A stretch of DNA of 64,000 nt from Lyophyllum atratum. Lineage: Eukaryota > Basidiomycota > Agaricomycetes > Agaricales > Lyophyllaceae. A program made the position numbers and the translations under genes. This document shows positions 34,082 through 46,993 of this stretch, piece by piece. The stretch's first letter is position 1. Each line of letters begins with the position of its first letter. The stretch spans positions 124,001 to 188,000 of the forward strand of contig JACGCN010000033.1 of NCBI GenBank assembly GCA_014905825.1, read 5' to 3'. The notes beneath the pieces were generated by a model that did no database searches, was not told the DNA's origin, and worked only from the letters and a program-made list of their open reading frames with translations.

Positions 34082-34423
34082 TTTCATTGGGGATTACTAC
34101 CAGCTATCTGAAATCTGTAATTGTGATACTGTACAATCTAGTCTTATATCTATCTATGCACTTCGTGGCTGGAGAAATTTCCGGTCGATAGGGGTGTTTA
34201 TCGTTTATCAGCGAGTTCACTGACTACGCGGGCGCTTGGCGGGCGCGCTGCATAATGGCAACAAGGCGGAAATTCCAAATCGCAAGTTGAGTGACGAAGA
34301 AGGGTCTCAATCAACATTGTGATTTCTAGACCGGTGGTACCGTAACAATTCTATTCTATGTACATGTCGCGCGGGTTACTATCAGAGCTGTCGACTCAGA
34401 ACGAATAGGATCAAATATGTACT
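34082..34423. other. Spacer, nothing recognised
   Basis: 3' regions of the convergent membrane-protein gene and O-methyltransferase. No open frame of note. Confidence 0.5.
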
Positions 34424-36271
34424 CTACTCTATTGATAGCTCTACAATGTCCATCTCTCCTACGCTCCACAGCTTCACAAATTTCAAGCCTACCGCTTTCC
34501 CAAGCCTGATAAAATCGTCAAGGGTACGTTCCTGACTGTTCAGAGCGGTCATCATGTCTATGTCTAGATGGTACTGTCGAATTCTCCCCGCGCCGTAATT
34601 GGGTAGTAGTGGTGATGGTGCCGGAGGGTGACTTGGCTCTTCACCGCGCGGGGGAGATGCGGGTTGAATTATATATTCCTCTGCAGCGTATTCTTAGATG
34701 ACTGCGTTTCTTAAGAGATGGCTTTTGACGTACGAATTAGGACGCGACTGCGGGGAGCCATGGCATTGCGGACGTTTTGCAGAATTGTGATACTTGCCTC
34801 GTCGGGAAAGTCGTGTCTAGAAATCATTCTCAACAACTATATCATGCGCTTCGGTATATCGAGGCACTTACATGACGTTCTTGAGCTAGAAACACATTTC
34901 AGCGAGTGCGTCCAAAGGAGGACGAAGAAGCTCACATAGTACACGTCACAATGTGCTACTGGCGACTCTGCCAAAAAGTCCATCGCCTTGAACTCGATCC
35001 TATTCTGAATCAAAGCCTCGGGGAATCGTTCAGGCCAAAATTCTTCCTGCGCTTGCTGGATGCGTTTCGGAGTATCTTGGAGTTTATACAGCAATCCTGG
35101 ATAAGCCTTTGCTAAACGCATCGTCACCGTACCGACACCACCACCAACGTCACAAACGGACGCGTTTTCTGGGAGCTCTCCCCAAGGGAAACCTGTAGAT
35201 CTCATTAGATGACCATCGATTAAACGCCCCAAGAGTTCCTCAAAATTCACCGTTGATGACCGCGCCGGCTTCTGTTGCAACACCCCAAGCCACCATAGCC
35301 TTGCCAAGACGTGAACCATACTCAAGACCTCCGGGAGCTGCCTGAGGAGTGGAATTAGTATCGAGAGTGCAGTATAGCTATGGTATCTCACCCCTCCTAG
35401 ATAGTCGAAAAATGTACACGTGTATCCGGTATACTTATTGAACGCAGCATGCTCAGGGGCAGCAGAATGACCCATAACAGGGTCTGCCAACGTCTCAGCA
35501 AGTTCAGATGTCCACTTGTAGTTTTCGTCAGCACTGAAATTCGTGAGCAAGTACCTCGAGACGCAAATTGAACAACAAACTAGTCAAGCGCAAGACTATA
35601 GAAGGGATTTGTCGAGAGGAGCTGCAGGCTTAGCCGGTTATTTGCAAAGACATCTCGGGATACTTCGCATCTGATATAAGCCTATAAATCATATGCAATA
35701 AAAGTGATCACACACCTTCTCGGAAGCAATGTCTGCTCGCGAGCAATCGTAGAATCCGACCTATTTTGCCTTGATCGACACCAGAAATCTTCCCTATTTC
35801 CGATATGTGCATTCCGCATGGCTTTCCTTGTAAAATGTCCGGAATTTTGAAGCGCAAGACTACGTTCAAGCAGGCAGGTTCGTAGAACTAGATTCAAGAA
35901 ACGCATGAGTTGCCGATACTGACATCAGGTAGAAGTAATGATAAGGACGCACCGAAGACACTTTCTAACGTAGCGCGTTGAAGGTGGCCGGATGAGTTCA
36001 CGTTGTGACCTCGGACAGAACGACTTACGTTCAGCATGACGTGGCTAGGTCGAGCCACAGTCGCGCACAATTGAGCGCACGCGCCCTCCAGGATTTGTAC
36101 CGCGTTTCTCATTTCTTCTGAGTAGACCTCTATGTCTAAGGGATGCGGTTCGAGTTCATCGAGACAAGGCACTCCAGAGGAGCCTGATCGATGGAACTCT
36201 GCTTCCACCACTTTCGTCGCCTCAGAGATAAGGGATACGAGAGATGCTAGCTGGGTCCGATTCGCGATCAT
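34424..36271 (-). CDS. SAM-dependent O-methyltransferase (COMT-like)
   Basis: Transfers methyl from S-adenosylmethionine to a hydroxyl group, probably of an aromatic metabolite. The ATG at 36271 (MIANRTQLASLVSLISEATK) opens a helical dimerisation N-terminus. A middle exon has a winged-helix part, GMHISEIGKISGVDQGKIGR and LRLLASRHCFRE. Later exons give GHSAAPEHAAFNKYTGYT, the SAM motif DVGGGVGTVTMRLAKAYPGL, then LKNVM joined to HDFPDEASITILQNVRNAM with the catalytic His. The last exon has LPNYGAGRIRQYHLDIDMM and ends MDIVELSIE. About eight exons with matching phases where checked. A decayed partial copy lies at 52010-52464, beyond the other cluster genes. It is divergent from the MetE-like gene. 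Confidence 0.85.
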
Positions 36272-36877
36272 TGTTAAGGGCACATTTTCTTGAAGACAGG
36301 GCACTTATATGGAGGGTTAAGATTACAATTACGAGGACATGACACCAGCCAGGGCGTACCAGATCCGCGAGATCTGCACGGAAGTGTGAGTCCAAGTTGG
36401 GTATCCGTCCGAGCCGCAAGGTTATGTTGCAAGGTCATGAGCGCAGTTTTGATGGCTTCGGAATTGCCAAAAGACAATTGGGATCAAGTGACAACAGTCG
36501 GGAAACACCGCAGGTCATCGCCTACGCGAATAACCCCCGGGAGGAGGGTGAACAGAGATGGAGCCAGCATGTCCCATCAACGCGAGGTCTGATGATAAAT
36601 ATCTGATGAAGTTCACAGCGCTGCTGCTATTTCAAGAATGGAAATGTCAACACGGCGCCAAGGAGCGGCCGGCATCAGTAAGTAGGTGATTTGCCAGGTC
36701 CAGCTGGCAGCCAGGTCCTCGTGTTGGCTACTGTGCTTACTGATCAAGTAATATCTCCATCGGTAACCCTCGGAATCTAATCTCCTTCGTGGATAAGCCA
36801 TCAATGCGACTTCTATTCGATATGATACGTAAGTTCAAACAGCGCCGTTTGCGCTTCAGCCTTGATTTCGAACCAAG
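36272..36877. promoter_or_regulatory. Divergent intergenic region between O-methyltransferase and MetE-like gene
   Basis: 605 bases shared upstream of both genes; no gene inside. Such a head-to-head arrangement allows co-regulation, but I see no distinctive operator. Confidence 0.4.
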
Positions 36878-38717
36878 ATGACCCCTCGAAAGCTCCACGT
36901 CCGTCCGCCTTTTCGTGCTGAGCATATTGGATCCTTTATTCGGCCTGCAGCGCTCTACGAGAAACGTCTTCTTTTTGAAGCAAAAGAATGCTCCAGGGAA
37001 GACCTAAAAGGGCTCGAAGATGAAGCAATCAAAGCGGTCGTTGAGTTGCAACAAGCTGCTGGGATCAAAACGATCACAGATGGGGAGCTACGAAGGTGGG
37101 TACAGCATTCGGGTTCACCATTTTTGAAAACTAAGAGACGGCCAGGGCTATATTTTTTGAAGGAGTTTTCAATAATCTGGAGGGAATGAAGGCGTTGAAC
37201 AGTGAGCTATTATCCCAAATTTGCGATGACAGATCGCCTTACCCATCATCGGCAGGGCCCATTCAAGCATTCAAGGTGATGTCCTGAGATACTGATGACG
37301 TGTTCATCCAATGACTGTTATTCTAGCGATATGTTCCCCATGTCGCCAGAATGTACAATGCTGACGTGAAAGAGAGTCCGACTTTCTTTTGCGACGTACG
37401 TCGAACCTCTACCCGACACGCGGCAACGAGATTCATCTAGTATCGCCCGCAGGGTAAAATCAAGCGCACAAAACCTTTTTACGTTGACGAGTTCAAGTAT
37501 TTGAAGAGTCTTGTAGCTCCTGAGGTGGGTCTTTTGGAACTATATCCCTTCAAATTCAACTCAGCCGTTACATCAGGAGGTGAAGAACATTAAAGTCACC
37601 ATGGCTGCGCCTTCTTGGATCCATCAACGTCATGGTTCGCGCGAAACTTATGATTTATCTATCTACAAGAATGATGGTGAGCCATGATCATTTTATGAGC
37701 TATTCGTCGGATTACATTTCTCAATCGTTGGCATAGACGAGTTCTTCGACGACCTCGGTGTAGCTTACCGTGCTGAAATCACGGAACTCTACGAGAATGG
37801 ATGTCGTGCGTATCTTGACCTCCTTGATTCAGAGATTTTCCTCGTTAAACGTCAGCACGAAACAGGTCATATACAGATCGATAACCCGAGTTTCTGTTAT
37901 TTCTGCAGTGAGAGTATGATCTCGGGTATGGAAGCCGAGGGAACAGATCACGAAGCGCTCTTGGATACATATATTCGCGCGATGAATGTCTGCACGCAGG
38001 GGAGACCGGAGGATTTGACTTTCGGCGTACATATGTGTCGCGGAAATTACAGGGTAGATATTTACTCCGTAATGGAGATGGTCGCCTCTGATCATGCAAC
38101 AACAACAGGGGAATCATTTCACCGAAGGAAGTTACGCTCGTATAGCCATCAAGCTATTCAACGACCTTGATGTGGATACCTTCTACGTAAGGGCATTTTC
38201 ATCCTTTCAAGGTGATGCTAACCCATGTGTCAGCTTGAGTACGATAATGAACGCTCTGGAGACTTTGCGCCTTTGGCACATCTTCCCCTGAATAAGACGG
38301 CGGTGCTAGGGCTCGTTACGACCAAGAGACCAGAGGTATGTTAGGGCGTACATGCGCTCATAGATGACGGCAGGCTAATCTTATATCGTCACCCAGTTGG
38401 AATCGATAGATGAACTGGAAGCCCGTGTCAATGAAGCAGTGGATGCCATCTGCAAAGGTGATCCGGAGCGAACGAGGGAACAAGCATTGAATCAGTTCAT
38501 CTATTTCCCTTGATATGAGAAGAGGTATACTAATCTTCTGCGTAGGCTCTGTATTAGTACCCAATGCGGGTTCGCGTCGGCATGGCAGGGTAATCCTGTC
38601 ACTGAAGCTGTGAGTAATTCCACAGGTTCTTTCAACACGCAACTTAAAGTTACGTAGGACCAACGTAAGAAGTTGGAGCTCTTGGTCGCAACAGCGAGGC
38701 GAATTTGGGGAGAATGA
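36878..38717 (+). CDS. MetE-like methyltransferase (C-terminal methionine synthase domain only)
   Basis: Related to the catalytic half of cobalamin-independent methionine synthase (UROD/MetE-like fold). The ATG at 36878 gives MTPRKLHVRPPFRAEHIGSF. Then follow GIKTITDGELRR, RYVPHVARMYNADV, VKNIKVTMAAPSWIHQRHGS, HIQIDNPSFCYFCSE, FGVHMCRGN, an exon with YLEYDNERSGDFAPL, and STQCGFASAWQGNPVTE, ending ARRIWGE (stop 38715-38717). HxC, the downstream Glu and the CGF Cys match the MetE zinc ligands. At about 390 residues it lacks the N-terminal half of true MetE (about 760 residues), so it is probably not the housekeeping enzyme. By context it may handle methyl groups in the neighbouring pathway; the acceptor is unknown. 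About nine exons. Confidence 0.82.
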
Positions 38718-38955
38718 GCGCATCCACTCGAACTTATGATGTATGATATACTTGGACTTCTGTGCAATCAAGATAAGATGGAACTGTCAAGATCTGGTTA
38801 CATAGACAAGGATACGTACGGCCCAGATCTCCAGCCGCCTTTGAAATTGGTATGGTTCATTCACCATTACTAGTGAATGATTCGACGTGTATTGCCATTC
38901 GGCGTCAACTTCTAGCACAATATGGCCAAGTATACGACGCCGACTACTGGTGGTT

Positions 38956-40990
38956 TTAGAAGTGGGAGTATATCTCCTCCAGAACGTCTGCGTAAGTCTC
39001 TTCTACTGCCTTCCGCCTGAGAGAAGACCAAAACATAAACGATGTTGAGGACCAACGAAGACATAGATCTTACCTGATATTTCCTTTTTCCGTCGTTCGA
39101 GGGAGGCTTCCCGGCAGAGCAACCACCAGTCGACCGTCGATCTTTTCATGAGGAAGAAGTGTTGCCTGGAATACCTCTGTGCGCTTCATGATCTCGGCCT
39201 TCATCTTGGTAGGAGTTTCGACGCAGTGAGCAAACGAGGGCGTGGGCTCAACGAAAAGCACGACGGGTTTGGAATTCCCGACGACAACACAGTTTTGCAC
39301 CAGATCTGAGCAGATCAATTTGACGTTGTCCTCGATTGATCTAGAAAATCCAGGTCAATCAGAGGCCAACGGTATAATCGAGTTTTAACAATGTAGTTGA
39401 CGCACTTTGTGTCACAAAAGCCAAGCCGGCCGTTCCCCGACCTGATCCAATCATCGGTTCTTCCACCTAGTTTATTAGATGTAAATATCCTTAGGAGTGT
39501 TGATGTTGGAGTATGACTATAACTCACGGAAGATGTAGTAGCCAGGTCTGGTCTCTTCGAACAGATCACCCGTTACATGTCCGTCGGGGCGATTTCGTAT
39601 AGATAGGTGGGGACAGTTGCCTGCATCCTCTGGTACAAAGAATTCGAAAAGCTTCGCTTCACGATCAGCGCCCTCAGTTTCATCTGACGGAATTGTCCTG
39701 GCATGGGGTATAAACTCGCACTTCATGCCCTTAACCGTACGCATGGACGGCAAGTTCGCCGGTGCCGTCAGATCGGAGACGAGACATATTGCTGTAGGTG
39801 TCACATATTAGCTTTTCAACTGAAAGAAATCAAGAATTCTGGCACCTGTCTCTGTGGTTGCATAGATTACCTTGAAGTTCATAAATTAGTGCTTCGAAGA
39901 ATGTGAATGTGGACAGAACCACATACCGCAACGGGTATCCCTTGCTCGACCACCCACCGCGCGTCATCTGGATTCAATGCTTCTCCAGTGTATGATATTT
40001 GCTGCATGCCACGCAGGGCTTCGAGGACATCCGGATTGGTACGCGCGACCTTTAAAAGCTTGGAAAACCAGCTTGCGAATAGTAGGATATTATTAAGCCC
40101 CTCCGTGCGGACCATGGCCAACAACTCGTCGGCGTCGATATCAGGCTTAGATGTCTGAATAAGGCATTGACCTGATGGTGAAAGATAGTTGATTGCTGCC
40201 ACAAGGCGTCTCAGAAACGTCGGTCTCTCAAATTTCCGTGAACTTACCGGTTGCGGAACCAACGCTACCGAAGGAGCCCAGATTATTGAATCGCTTCTGG
40301 GTTCCGTCGCCCCCTTGCCATGCCCCAGGCCAATTTACTTGTGATTGACATTTTAACCATTTATGTGTTTGAGGCACAGGTTTTGGTCGTCCCGAAGTAG
40401 TTCCGCTGGTATGGAAGATTATTGCAACGTCATCATCCTCGGCGTGAGGGAGGTCCTGTAGCCTCCAGTGTGGGGTCTCTGGAATAGAAGGGAGATCTGG
40501 GATCATAGATATTGGCACAGTGATATGTTGAGCATGCTCGGCGTAGTATCCGTCGTAGATGAAAGCCTTCCCGGCACGGATATGGAGTAGATCATTGACG
40601 ACAGAGCCTCCCTTTGATAACAGAGCTGAGCTGAACACCTGCGGGATAAAGCCAGCCCTTATAATTGCATAGATATGAACCAAGTCGGTATAGAGTGATC
40701 CAGTGATCCTAATAGTCGTACCTGTGAGATCACAGTGCCGGGCCCGCGGCAGATAGACGTTATCCCACGCACCAGATCCCTACAACCTCCCTATTCTGAA
40801 CACCAAGCTCTTCGAGGTGGATTTTCCAATACGCGGCTGCGTTGTTGAGATCGCCTAGGTAGGTTTCATAAGAGATGGACGTCCAAGAGGGCGTGATGTT
40901 TGAGCCTGTTATCGACCCTGTGTATTGCTTGAAAATTGGACGCTCTGAATGATCAGCCAAGCTTTTGAGCAAATCGTGCATGAAATGCAT
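38956..40990 (-). CDS. Stand-alone adenylate-forming enzyme (ANL superfamily)
   Basis: Activates a carboxylic acid as acyl-AMP. The ATG at 40990 (MHFMHDLLKSLADHSERPIF) was chosen because the upstream start is a TTG. Core motifs: FHTSGTTSGRPKPVPQTHKW (A3), ISYTGEALNPDDARWVVEQG (A4/A5), HVTGDLFEE (A7), GRTDDWIRSGNGR (A8). The end, LPRTTEKGNI joined across an intron to RRKAVEETYADV, contains the A10 Lys. Translation stops soon after (EEIYSHF), so no carrier, reductase or thioesterase domain follows. The N-terminal part resembles fungal NRPS-like adenylating reductases, so this could be a trimmed relative or a CoA ligase. About eight exons. It is convergent with the MetE-like gene, 240 bases apart. 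Confidence 0.82.
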
Positions 40991-41781
40991 GGCGGTGGGT
41001 GGTGGTGAAACGGTTACACGTCGAGGAATTGCCGTTCTAAAGGTTTTCCTACCCAGCAATGTCAGCAATAGATGTGGTAACTTTTTTCGACCCCGGGCCG
41101 GGCCATTGTGACTACAATTATTGATGCCAGACCTCTAAATGCTCCGTTTACTTATTAGCGAATGGAACTGTGGAGACGGCAGACAGGCCTGCTGTCCCTA
41201 GACGCGCTGGCAATGCCAAAGATGGATCATTGTCCCTACGCGTGTCTACCCGGGCCTGTACCATGCAGCACTGCCACTCGGCAGTGCCCGCTATCTCATC
41301 TAGTCTATGTAATCGGTATCTGTAGTCTACTATCTGATCTGTCCTTGTCGTCTATCGAACAGTCCATGTAGAGGTTGATGGAAGATCAACCAGGTGTGAT
41401 TGCTACCTGTATGTAGGCTACGCAGCGCGTGGTCGAGTGCGATCTTTGTTGATCGGCTGAGCGGTATGTATGGATTCGCTACAAGTTCGAATTTCGAAGA
41501 AGTCCGTCTCTGTCCGTCTTTGATAATCAGGCGATCAAGACATTCTCAGGAGGTTGAGCGTTTTGTTTCAATATCTACAGGCTTCATCCGCCTTGATCGT
41601 AACTTTGTAGCTTCATTGGAACCATGTCGGGACCGCCCGCGGGCATGACCACTATCACTAGCACTGTATCCATATTTCCAAGACCTTGCATTCTGTCTCC
41701 GGAAAATCTATCCTACAAGAAGTGCCAGTCCGTCGCATAATACTACATGTATCGCTTAGGGCGCGATTTTCTAGAGATTGC
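40991..41781. other. Spacer, nothing recognised
   Basis: Upstream of the adenylate-forming gene and 3' of the exporter. An in-frame TTG extension of the upstream gene reaches 41068. Two plus frames of 69 and 82 codons have no features. Confidence 0.45.
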
Positions 41782-44198
41782 TTACCCACGGTGTTTAGAT
41801 TCTATTGACGACCGCGGAGGAATAGCAGCTTCTTCTAAGGTCCCCTCCGACATCCCCGCCTCCCCGTTCTTCTTCAATCCCCATTTCTTATCCACTGTCG
41901 TCCTCAATGGCACGTCACGCATGAAGAAAACGCTCATGGCACCAGCGGCGCATATTACTTCTGTTGCAATCCACAGCACGCGGAAACTGCGCAGAAACGC
42001 GTCCTGGACCTCGTGTTTCAGAGGTTCAGACAGCGTCGGAATGGTGGGCACGATACTATATGCGATCTCGGCACCTTCTGGGAATTGCAGTAGCAGGGCG
42101 CTTGGGATATATCTCTTGAGAGCATTTTGGAGGATGGTACCGCCGATGGCGACACCCCATGCCTGTGAAGGGAACATATTAGTCGGGTGGTGCGGGTGGT
42201 ACTTATATGATGCATTGTTGCTACTCACTTGGGAAAATACGCGCAAGAATGTCAAAAGGGCCACCGCGGCGGCGTTCTCGGTGACAGGCAGAGGCGCGAG
42301 GACTGCGAACTGACCAGGGTAGAAATTGGTAAGTCACGGTTATAATTCCGTCTGGGCAACGTGGGTCAACATACCGCCGCCGAGTACAGAAGTCCGCCGC
42401 CTGCGCCCATGATCAATTGATACAGTACTAGAAGGCCGATCGGTGTGCTGATTTTCAAAGTGATGAGCAGCCCAAGGCCAAATAGCATCGTGCACCAGCC
42501 GATCGAATTCTGTTAGAAGATGTCATTCAAGTCGAGGCAAACAACATGGAAGGCGGAGCTTACGGTGGTGCGATAACGACCTGTTTTGGCAACGAGCAAG
42601 CCTTGCACGACGGCGAATGGGGTTATGGAAATTGCCCATGGAAGGAAATGGAGACCAGATATGACAGGACTTGCGTCTTGTACAGCTTGAAACCAAGTGG
42701 GCCTAGATACAGCCAAATCAAAATCACGAGAAGCAGAGAATTGAAGGAATACGAACAGGTAAACTAGAAAAGAATGTTGTCAATAGAATCATCTGACTAA
42801 TAAAACGGTGACCCACATCCAAGACTGATGGTGACCACGCCCGAAATGAAGGTTGCGAAGTATCTATAGCAAGAACGAAGCCATTCGTCAATATTGAGAT
42901 GGATGCTTGTCAAACTTTTTGCAGTGGAAAAGACGCACCCAGACATGCTTGTCCGGTTAGAGAGGACAACCCACGGGATAGTCGGTTGGCTAGCCCATCG
43001 TGCTTCATAGAACAACGCGAATGCCAGCCCCACAACTCCGAGAATCAACGGGACGAGGATGTGGAACGAGGACCATGGGAACTTGATGCCGCCCCAGGTA
43101 AGTGCAAGCATGCAAGAACATGCCGACGACACGATGATCGTGTTTCCGCTGAACATCCTGTGATCAGTACTACGCAACCGAAAGTATGCTTCAAACAAAC
43201 ACACATCCAGTCAATCTTGAAGAATTTGGCACGGAAGGTCTCAGTCGGTGTATTGAGCTGCAGGAAAACTGTCACGACAAATAGGGTAACTGCACAGAGC
43301 GGTAGATTCAAGTCTTGAGAATGAAGAGATTCATTCGAGTTCAAAGAGTGCCGGGGATGTGTACTTACAAAATAACCACCGCCAGCTGGCTTTCTCCGAC
43401 AGACCGCCCGCAATAAAAGGCGCGATCGCAGATCCGAAAGTCCACATCCTATTGAAATTGAAAGACACGGATAGAATCATGATCGAGTAATGAACACTTG
43501 ATGGAACAGGACGTACATTCCTGTGATCCCCGTGAAGAGTCCTCGTTGGCGGAGTGGTACCAGATCTGTCGTGATGATAGATGTCAGAGACTGTATGATG
43601 CCACCGCCCACGCCCTGGATAGCTAGGGCATGACATTGCGCGTTAGGACGCCTCACTTTGTCAAGTACGTACAGATGTAACTCGCCTCGTCCAAGAATCA
43701 AGACCACCATGCTTGGCGCGGCGCCCGCAATCGCCGAGCCGGCCGCAAAAATGATGATACCGATCTGGATGACGGGACGCCGCCCGAAGATTTGTGCGAG
43801 GTTGCCGCTCAGGGGAATGCATGCTGCCGAAGAGAGGGTGTATGCTGAGGAGACCCAGGCAAAGTCCTTCCCGTGGAGATCGTGTACAATTGTGGGCGCT
43901 GCTGTACCAACACCTGCCTGGATTGAGAATCGATTTAGTGGACTGAACCTAGAGGTTGTAGACGTGGAGGAAATGGACACACGAGATCAATGGCGGATAT
44001 CAGAGTACATGCGCAGAGAGCAACGAACACCAGCCAAAAACGGAGGTCACGAGCTGGCGAAGCGACTTCTTCTACATTTTTAGGGGAGTCAGGCAGCACC
44101 GAAGCGTCGGCGTTGGGATCGAGGGATGTTGTCGAATGCTTTTCTTGGTCGATGCTTGTGAGTTGATGCCCGATATTGGAGGAGGAATCCTGGTCCAT
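41782..44198 (-). CDS. Major facilitator transporter, DHA2 drug:H+ antiporter type
   Basis: Probably a plasma-membrane or vacuolar exporter, here plausibly of the cluster product. The ATG at 44198 gives MDQDSSSNIGHQ and a hydrophilic N-terminus. The first helix is LRFWLVFVALCACTLISAID. Motif A-like LAQIFGRRPVIQIG follows PLSGN. Then AIQGVGGGIIQSLTSII (the DHA antiporter motif region), MWTFGSAIAPFIAGGLSE with ASWRWLF, LPLCAVTLFVVTVFLQL, and later helices LPVTENAAAVALLTFLRVFS and QAWGVAIGGTILQNALKRY. The last exon ends SSIESKHRG. The family has 14 helices, consistent with the length. About ten exons; the junctions in 42300-42900 were not all resolved. Confidence 0.84.
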
Positions 44199-46466
44199 GA
44201 CTGGGAGGATAAGTCGATAGCGAGAGCAGAATGTCGATCGAAATATACCTCATTCCGATCATCATGTACACTTTCTTGAACGAAGCATGGCGAGTCAAGC
44301 TGCAAATACATGAGTCATCCACGCGTCTGATCGGAAGGAATATCATTGTACAGCCCGCATCGTGTCCGGGTACGTGGAAAGGACGGATAGGAGCCTCATG
44401 ATCAGCGGCCGTTTGCGCCTGTCATGCATCATGTGTTGGGCCTTCAAGTGACGATGGACTTCTTCTCACGCGGAGGTTCTTGGACGCCCACCGGACAAGG
44501 TAGGATGCGTGAGGCGACTTTGGGTAGAGGCTCAGTATCAGGACCAGGGCTGGATGACTTGTTGCTGGGAACGAGTGAAGAGGAATAGTAGGCAATGGTG
44601 CCAGCATGATTTGATCGCTTACGGTGCCGACTCGGACGTGTGACAGCGACAGTCGGGGCCCGGAATCCGTATTTATAGTGGCTTCCCGCCACTGCCACAA
44701 GCCTCGAGTTGGAATAGAGTGCTATTGTTGTTCAGAATTTCAAATCGAGCTGATGAGCGGCGAAAGCACTGACAGTAATCACAAGCACGAAGCTTCTACC
44801 TTGTAATAGATCATCCTCCATCAGCATTTGCCACGAGTAGTTCCGAGTTACTTTGTAAGGAGTAAGCATGATGCATTATGATCAAGAAATAAGGACATAC
44901 CTGATTGTCGTGGTGGACGAAATTACCGAGGGGGGCCAGGTTGGATGGGAAGTCGTCCAGTGTGGCGATAGAGAACTCAATTATCTGTCCCATCAAAGAT
45001 ACCAAGTGTTATGGGCAACGCAAGTTGGTATCTTTCCGAGTCGAAACTCATACAGTGCGGCCGATGACCCGGACAAAAAACCCGATTAAACCCCCGAGAC
45101 ATACGCAAGCAATGGGCAGTGCGCGTAGCTCTATGGCCTCCGAGAAACTCGGTCCGGATGCTCACCCAAAGCAGCAACGGCAACGTCGACTTGAGTGCAG
45201 AACGGAAATGAGACCCGGACAACGACGTGGTTCATCGGTGCATTTTGTGGAGCGAAGCTGCGCGATGCTGTCCCATGTGCTTCAATGAGGAAACTGGACG
45301 GTGGACGTATTGTACGATGTCACTGAGAATGAATGACCTGACAGGTTTTCTTAGAATTGTCGTTTGTATCGCCATGGACAGGTCACTCACCAGGTATAGC
45401 CTGAGGGAAGAATCCAGGCAATCCGTTAGGTCCTGCGATAGTCGCTCTTGAAGGCGATCAACAAGCCACTTGCCAAGAAGGCCAGAACAGTGGATTTGCG
45501 CGATTGAACATGTGTGTGATGGAGCTTGGGAAGAGGACTTTCAAGAAGCTTTCATGATAAAGTTCATGATGGAGTCAGACAGACCTGATGGGCCAAAACC
45601 TTCCGAGTCCATCATAAATCGCGTGATCCACGTTCCAAGGTGATCAAGACTTTATCGCTTTCTTATCAGATGTCAAGTCGAACCGCGTCACAATTCACTG
45701 GCGCCCTTACCTCGGTTCCTTCCGAACAACAACCCGTAGTAAGCCTGCTATTGTACATTTTCAAGGGAGTTTGAAGCTCGCGTACCATGATGGTAGTCAC
45801 CAACGACGCGCACTTTGGTGAATCAGATCCAAGGGTTGAAGGTGGTCGACTGAGCATTAGCACTTAGACTTTGAAGGTTTCCCGTTTTCTAGATCTATAG
45901 CCCCAGCCCAATCCGGCGACATGCAGAACAATCGGAGTGATAGACAGATTGTGACACTTCATTCAAGTTAGCTGAGGCTTATGTGGGATGCGACAAACTC
46001 GGGACCCTGTTAAACGTAGCGTCCGGCGGCGCGTAGAGGGTAGTCGGTAGAGTCTGGTAGAGTACAACGAATAGAGCGCTTTCCATTGACAATGGTCCCT
46101 TCTAAACTTCCGCGCAAACTGGCTAACAAGCCTGATTAAAGAACATGCTACAAGACCGGTGCGGCTGGGTCAGAGTCCAAGTCCCGAGTTCAAGTCGTTC
46201 ATCTCGAGGGCCAATGCGGCGCTTGGCGCTGTAGCGCAAGATGAGAGAGGGATTCTGATCTGGATTCTGGTGAGTGGTGACACGTATGAATTAAGATGAA
46301 TGGCGAGGCGACCTGAGAAGAAGGCTTGGAAGGCGGGACGAATAGAATAGATGTGCACTCTAGGTCTAAATTTCATCAAGGTTCGCTAACTGGCATACCG
46401 GATCACGGAAATACTATCAAACTCGCACCAAGCCCAATTTCCCCCTTTCCAAGTTGACGTAGAAGC
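44199..46466. other. 2.3-kb spacer; includes the detached original halogenase 3' end
   Basis: No gene recognised. The rightmost part (about 46413-46466, minus strand) reads on in frame from the halogenase as YVNLERGKLGLVRV and a stop, now separated from the gene by the TRIM insertion. A segment at about 46160-46270 (plus) is exon-like (open frame ending at a GTGAGT) but has no family. Confidence 0.5.
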
Positions 46467-46660
46467 TGTAACAGCTTAGGCGGGGATTGAACCCGCGACT
46501 AAGAAATTAGAACTAGCGGGGGTCGAACCCGCGACTCGTGTTACCACTACACCATAGTCCTCTGTTACCACCTTGCCTTTTAGTCAGTATTTAACTCCAG
46601 CCATCGGGTTAAGGCATAACCCTGGGATCATTACTAGGGAATGATAGCCGTTCCCTTACA
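46467..46660. repeat. Left LTR of the TRIM, with duplicated tRNA-like B-box segment
   Basis: 194 bases. On the minus strand it contains TGGTGTAGTGGTAACACGAG and GGGTTCAATCCC, resembling the A and B boxes of a tRNA gene. The extra 36 bases add a second, variant B box (GGGTTCGACCCC). No full cloverleaf can be drawn. Confidence 0.75.
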
Positions 46661-46862
46661 TACTCCCCCCAAGACCTGTTCCGGCAGGTCTTTAGGATCA
46701 AGGCATGCACCCCTATCAAGTACCTTATCCATTCTCGGTGGGATGCCTCCGGTATTTCAGGACTTAGACCCCCTAGGGTAAAGGCCAGCTAAGTGGACAG
46801 AGGTCCCTGACATGTCACAAAGCCTTGGTCACGAAGTACAGTCCCACTGTAGTTCTACCAAA

Positions 46863-46993
46863 TGTAACAGCTTAGGCGGGGATTGAACCCGCGACTCGTG
46901 TTACCACTACACCATAGTCCTCTGTTACCACCTTGCCTTTTAGTCAGTATTTAACTCCAGCCATCGGGTTAAGGCATAACCCTGGGATCATTA

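Noticed and set aside
46480..46560. A tRNA gene on the minus strand
   Set aside because: Only A-box and B-box-like stretches exist. No cloverleaf or acceptor stem can be drawn, and the sequence is repeated as part of the TRIM LTR.
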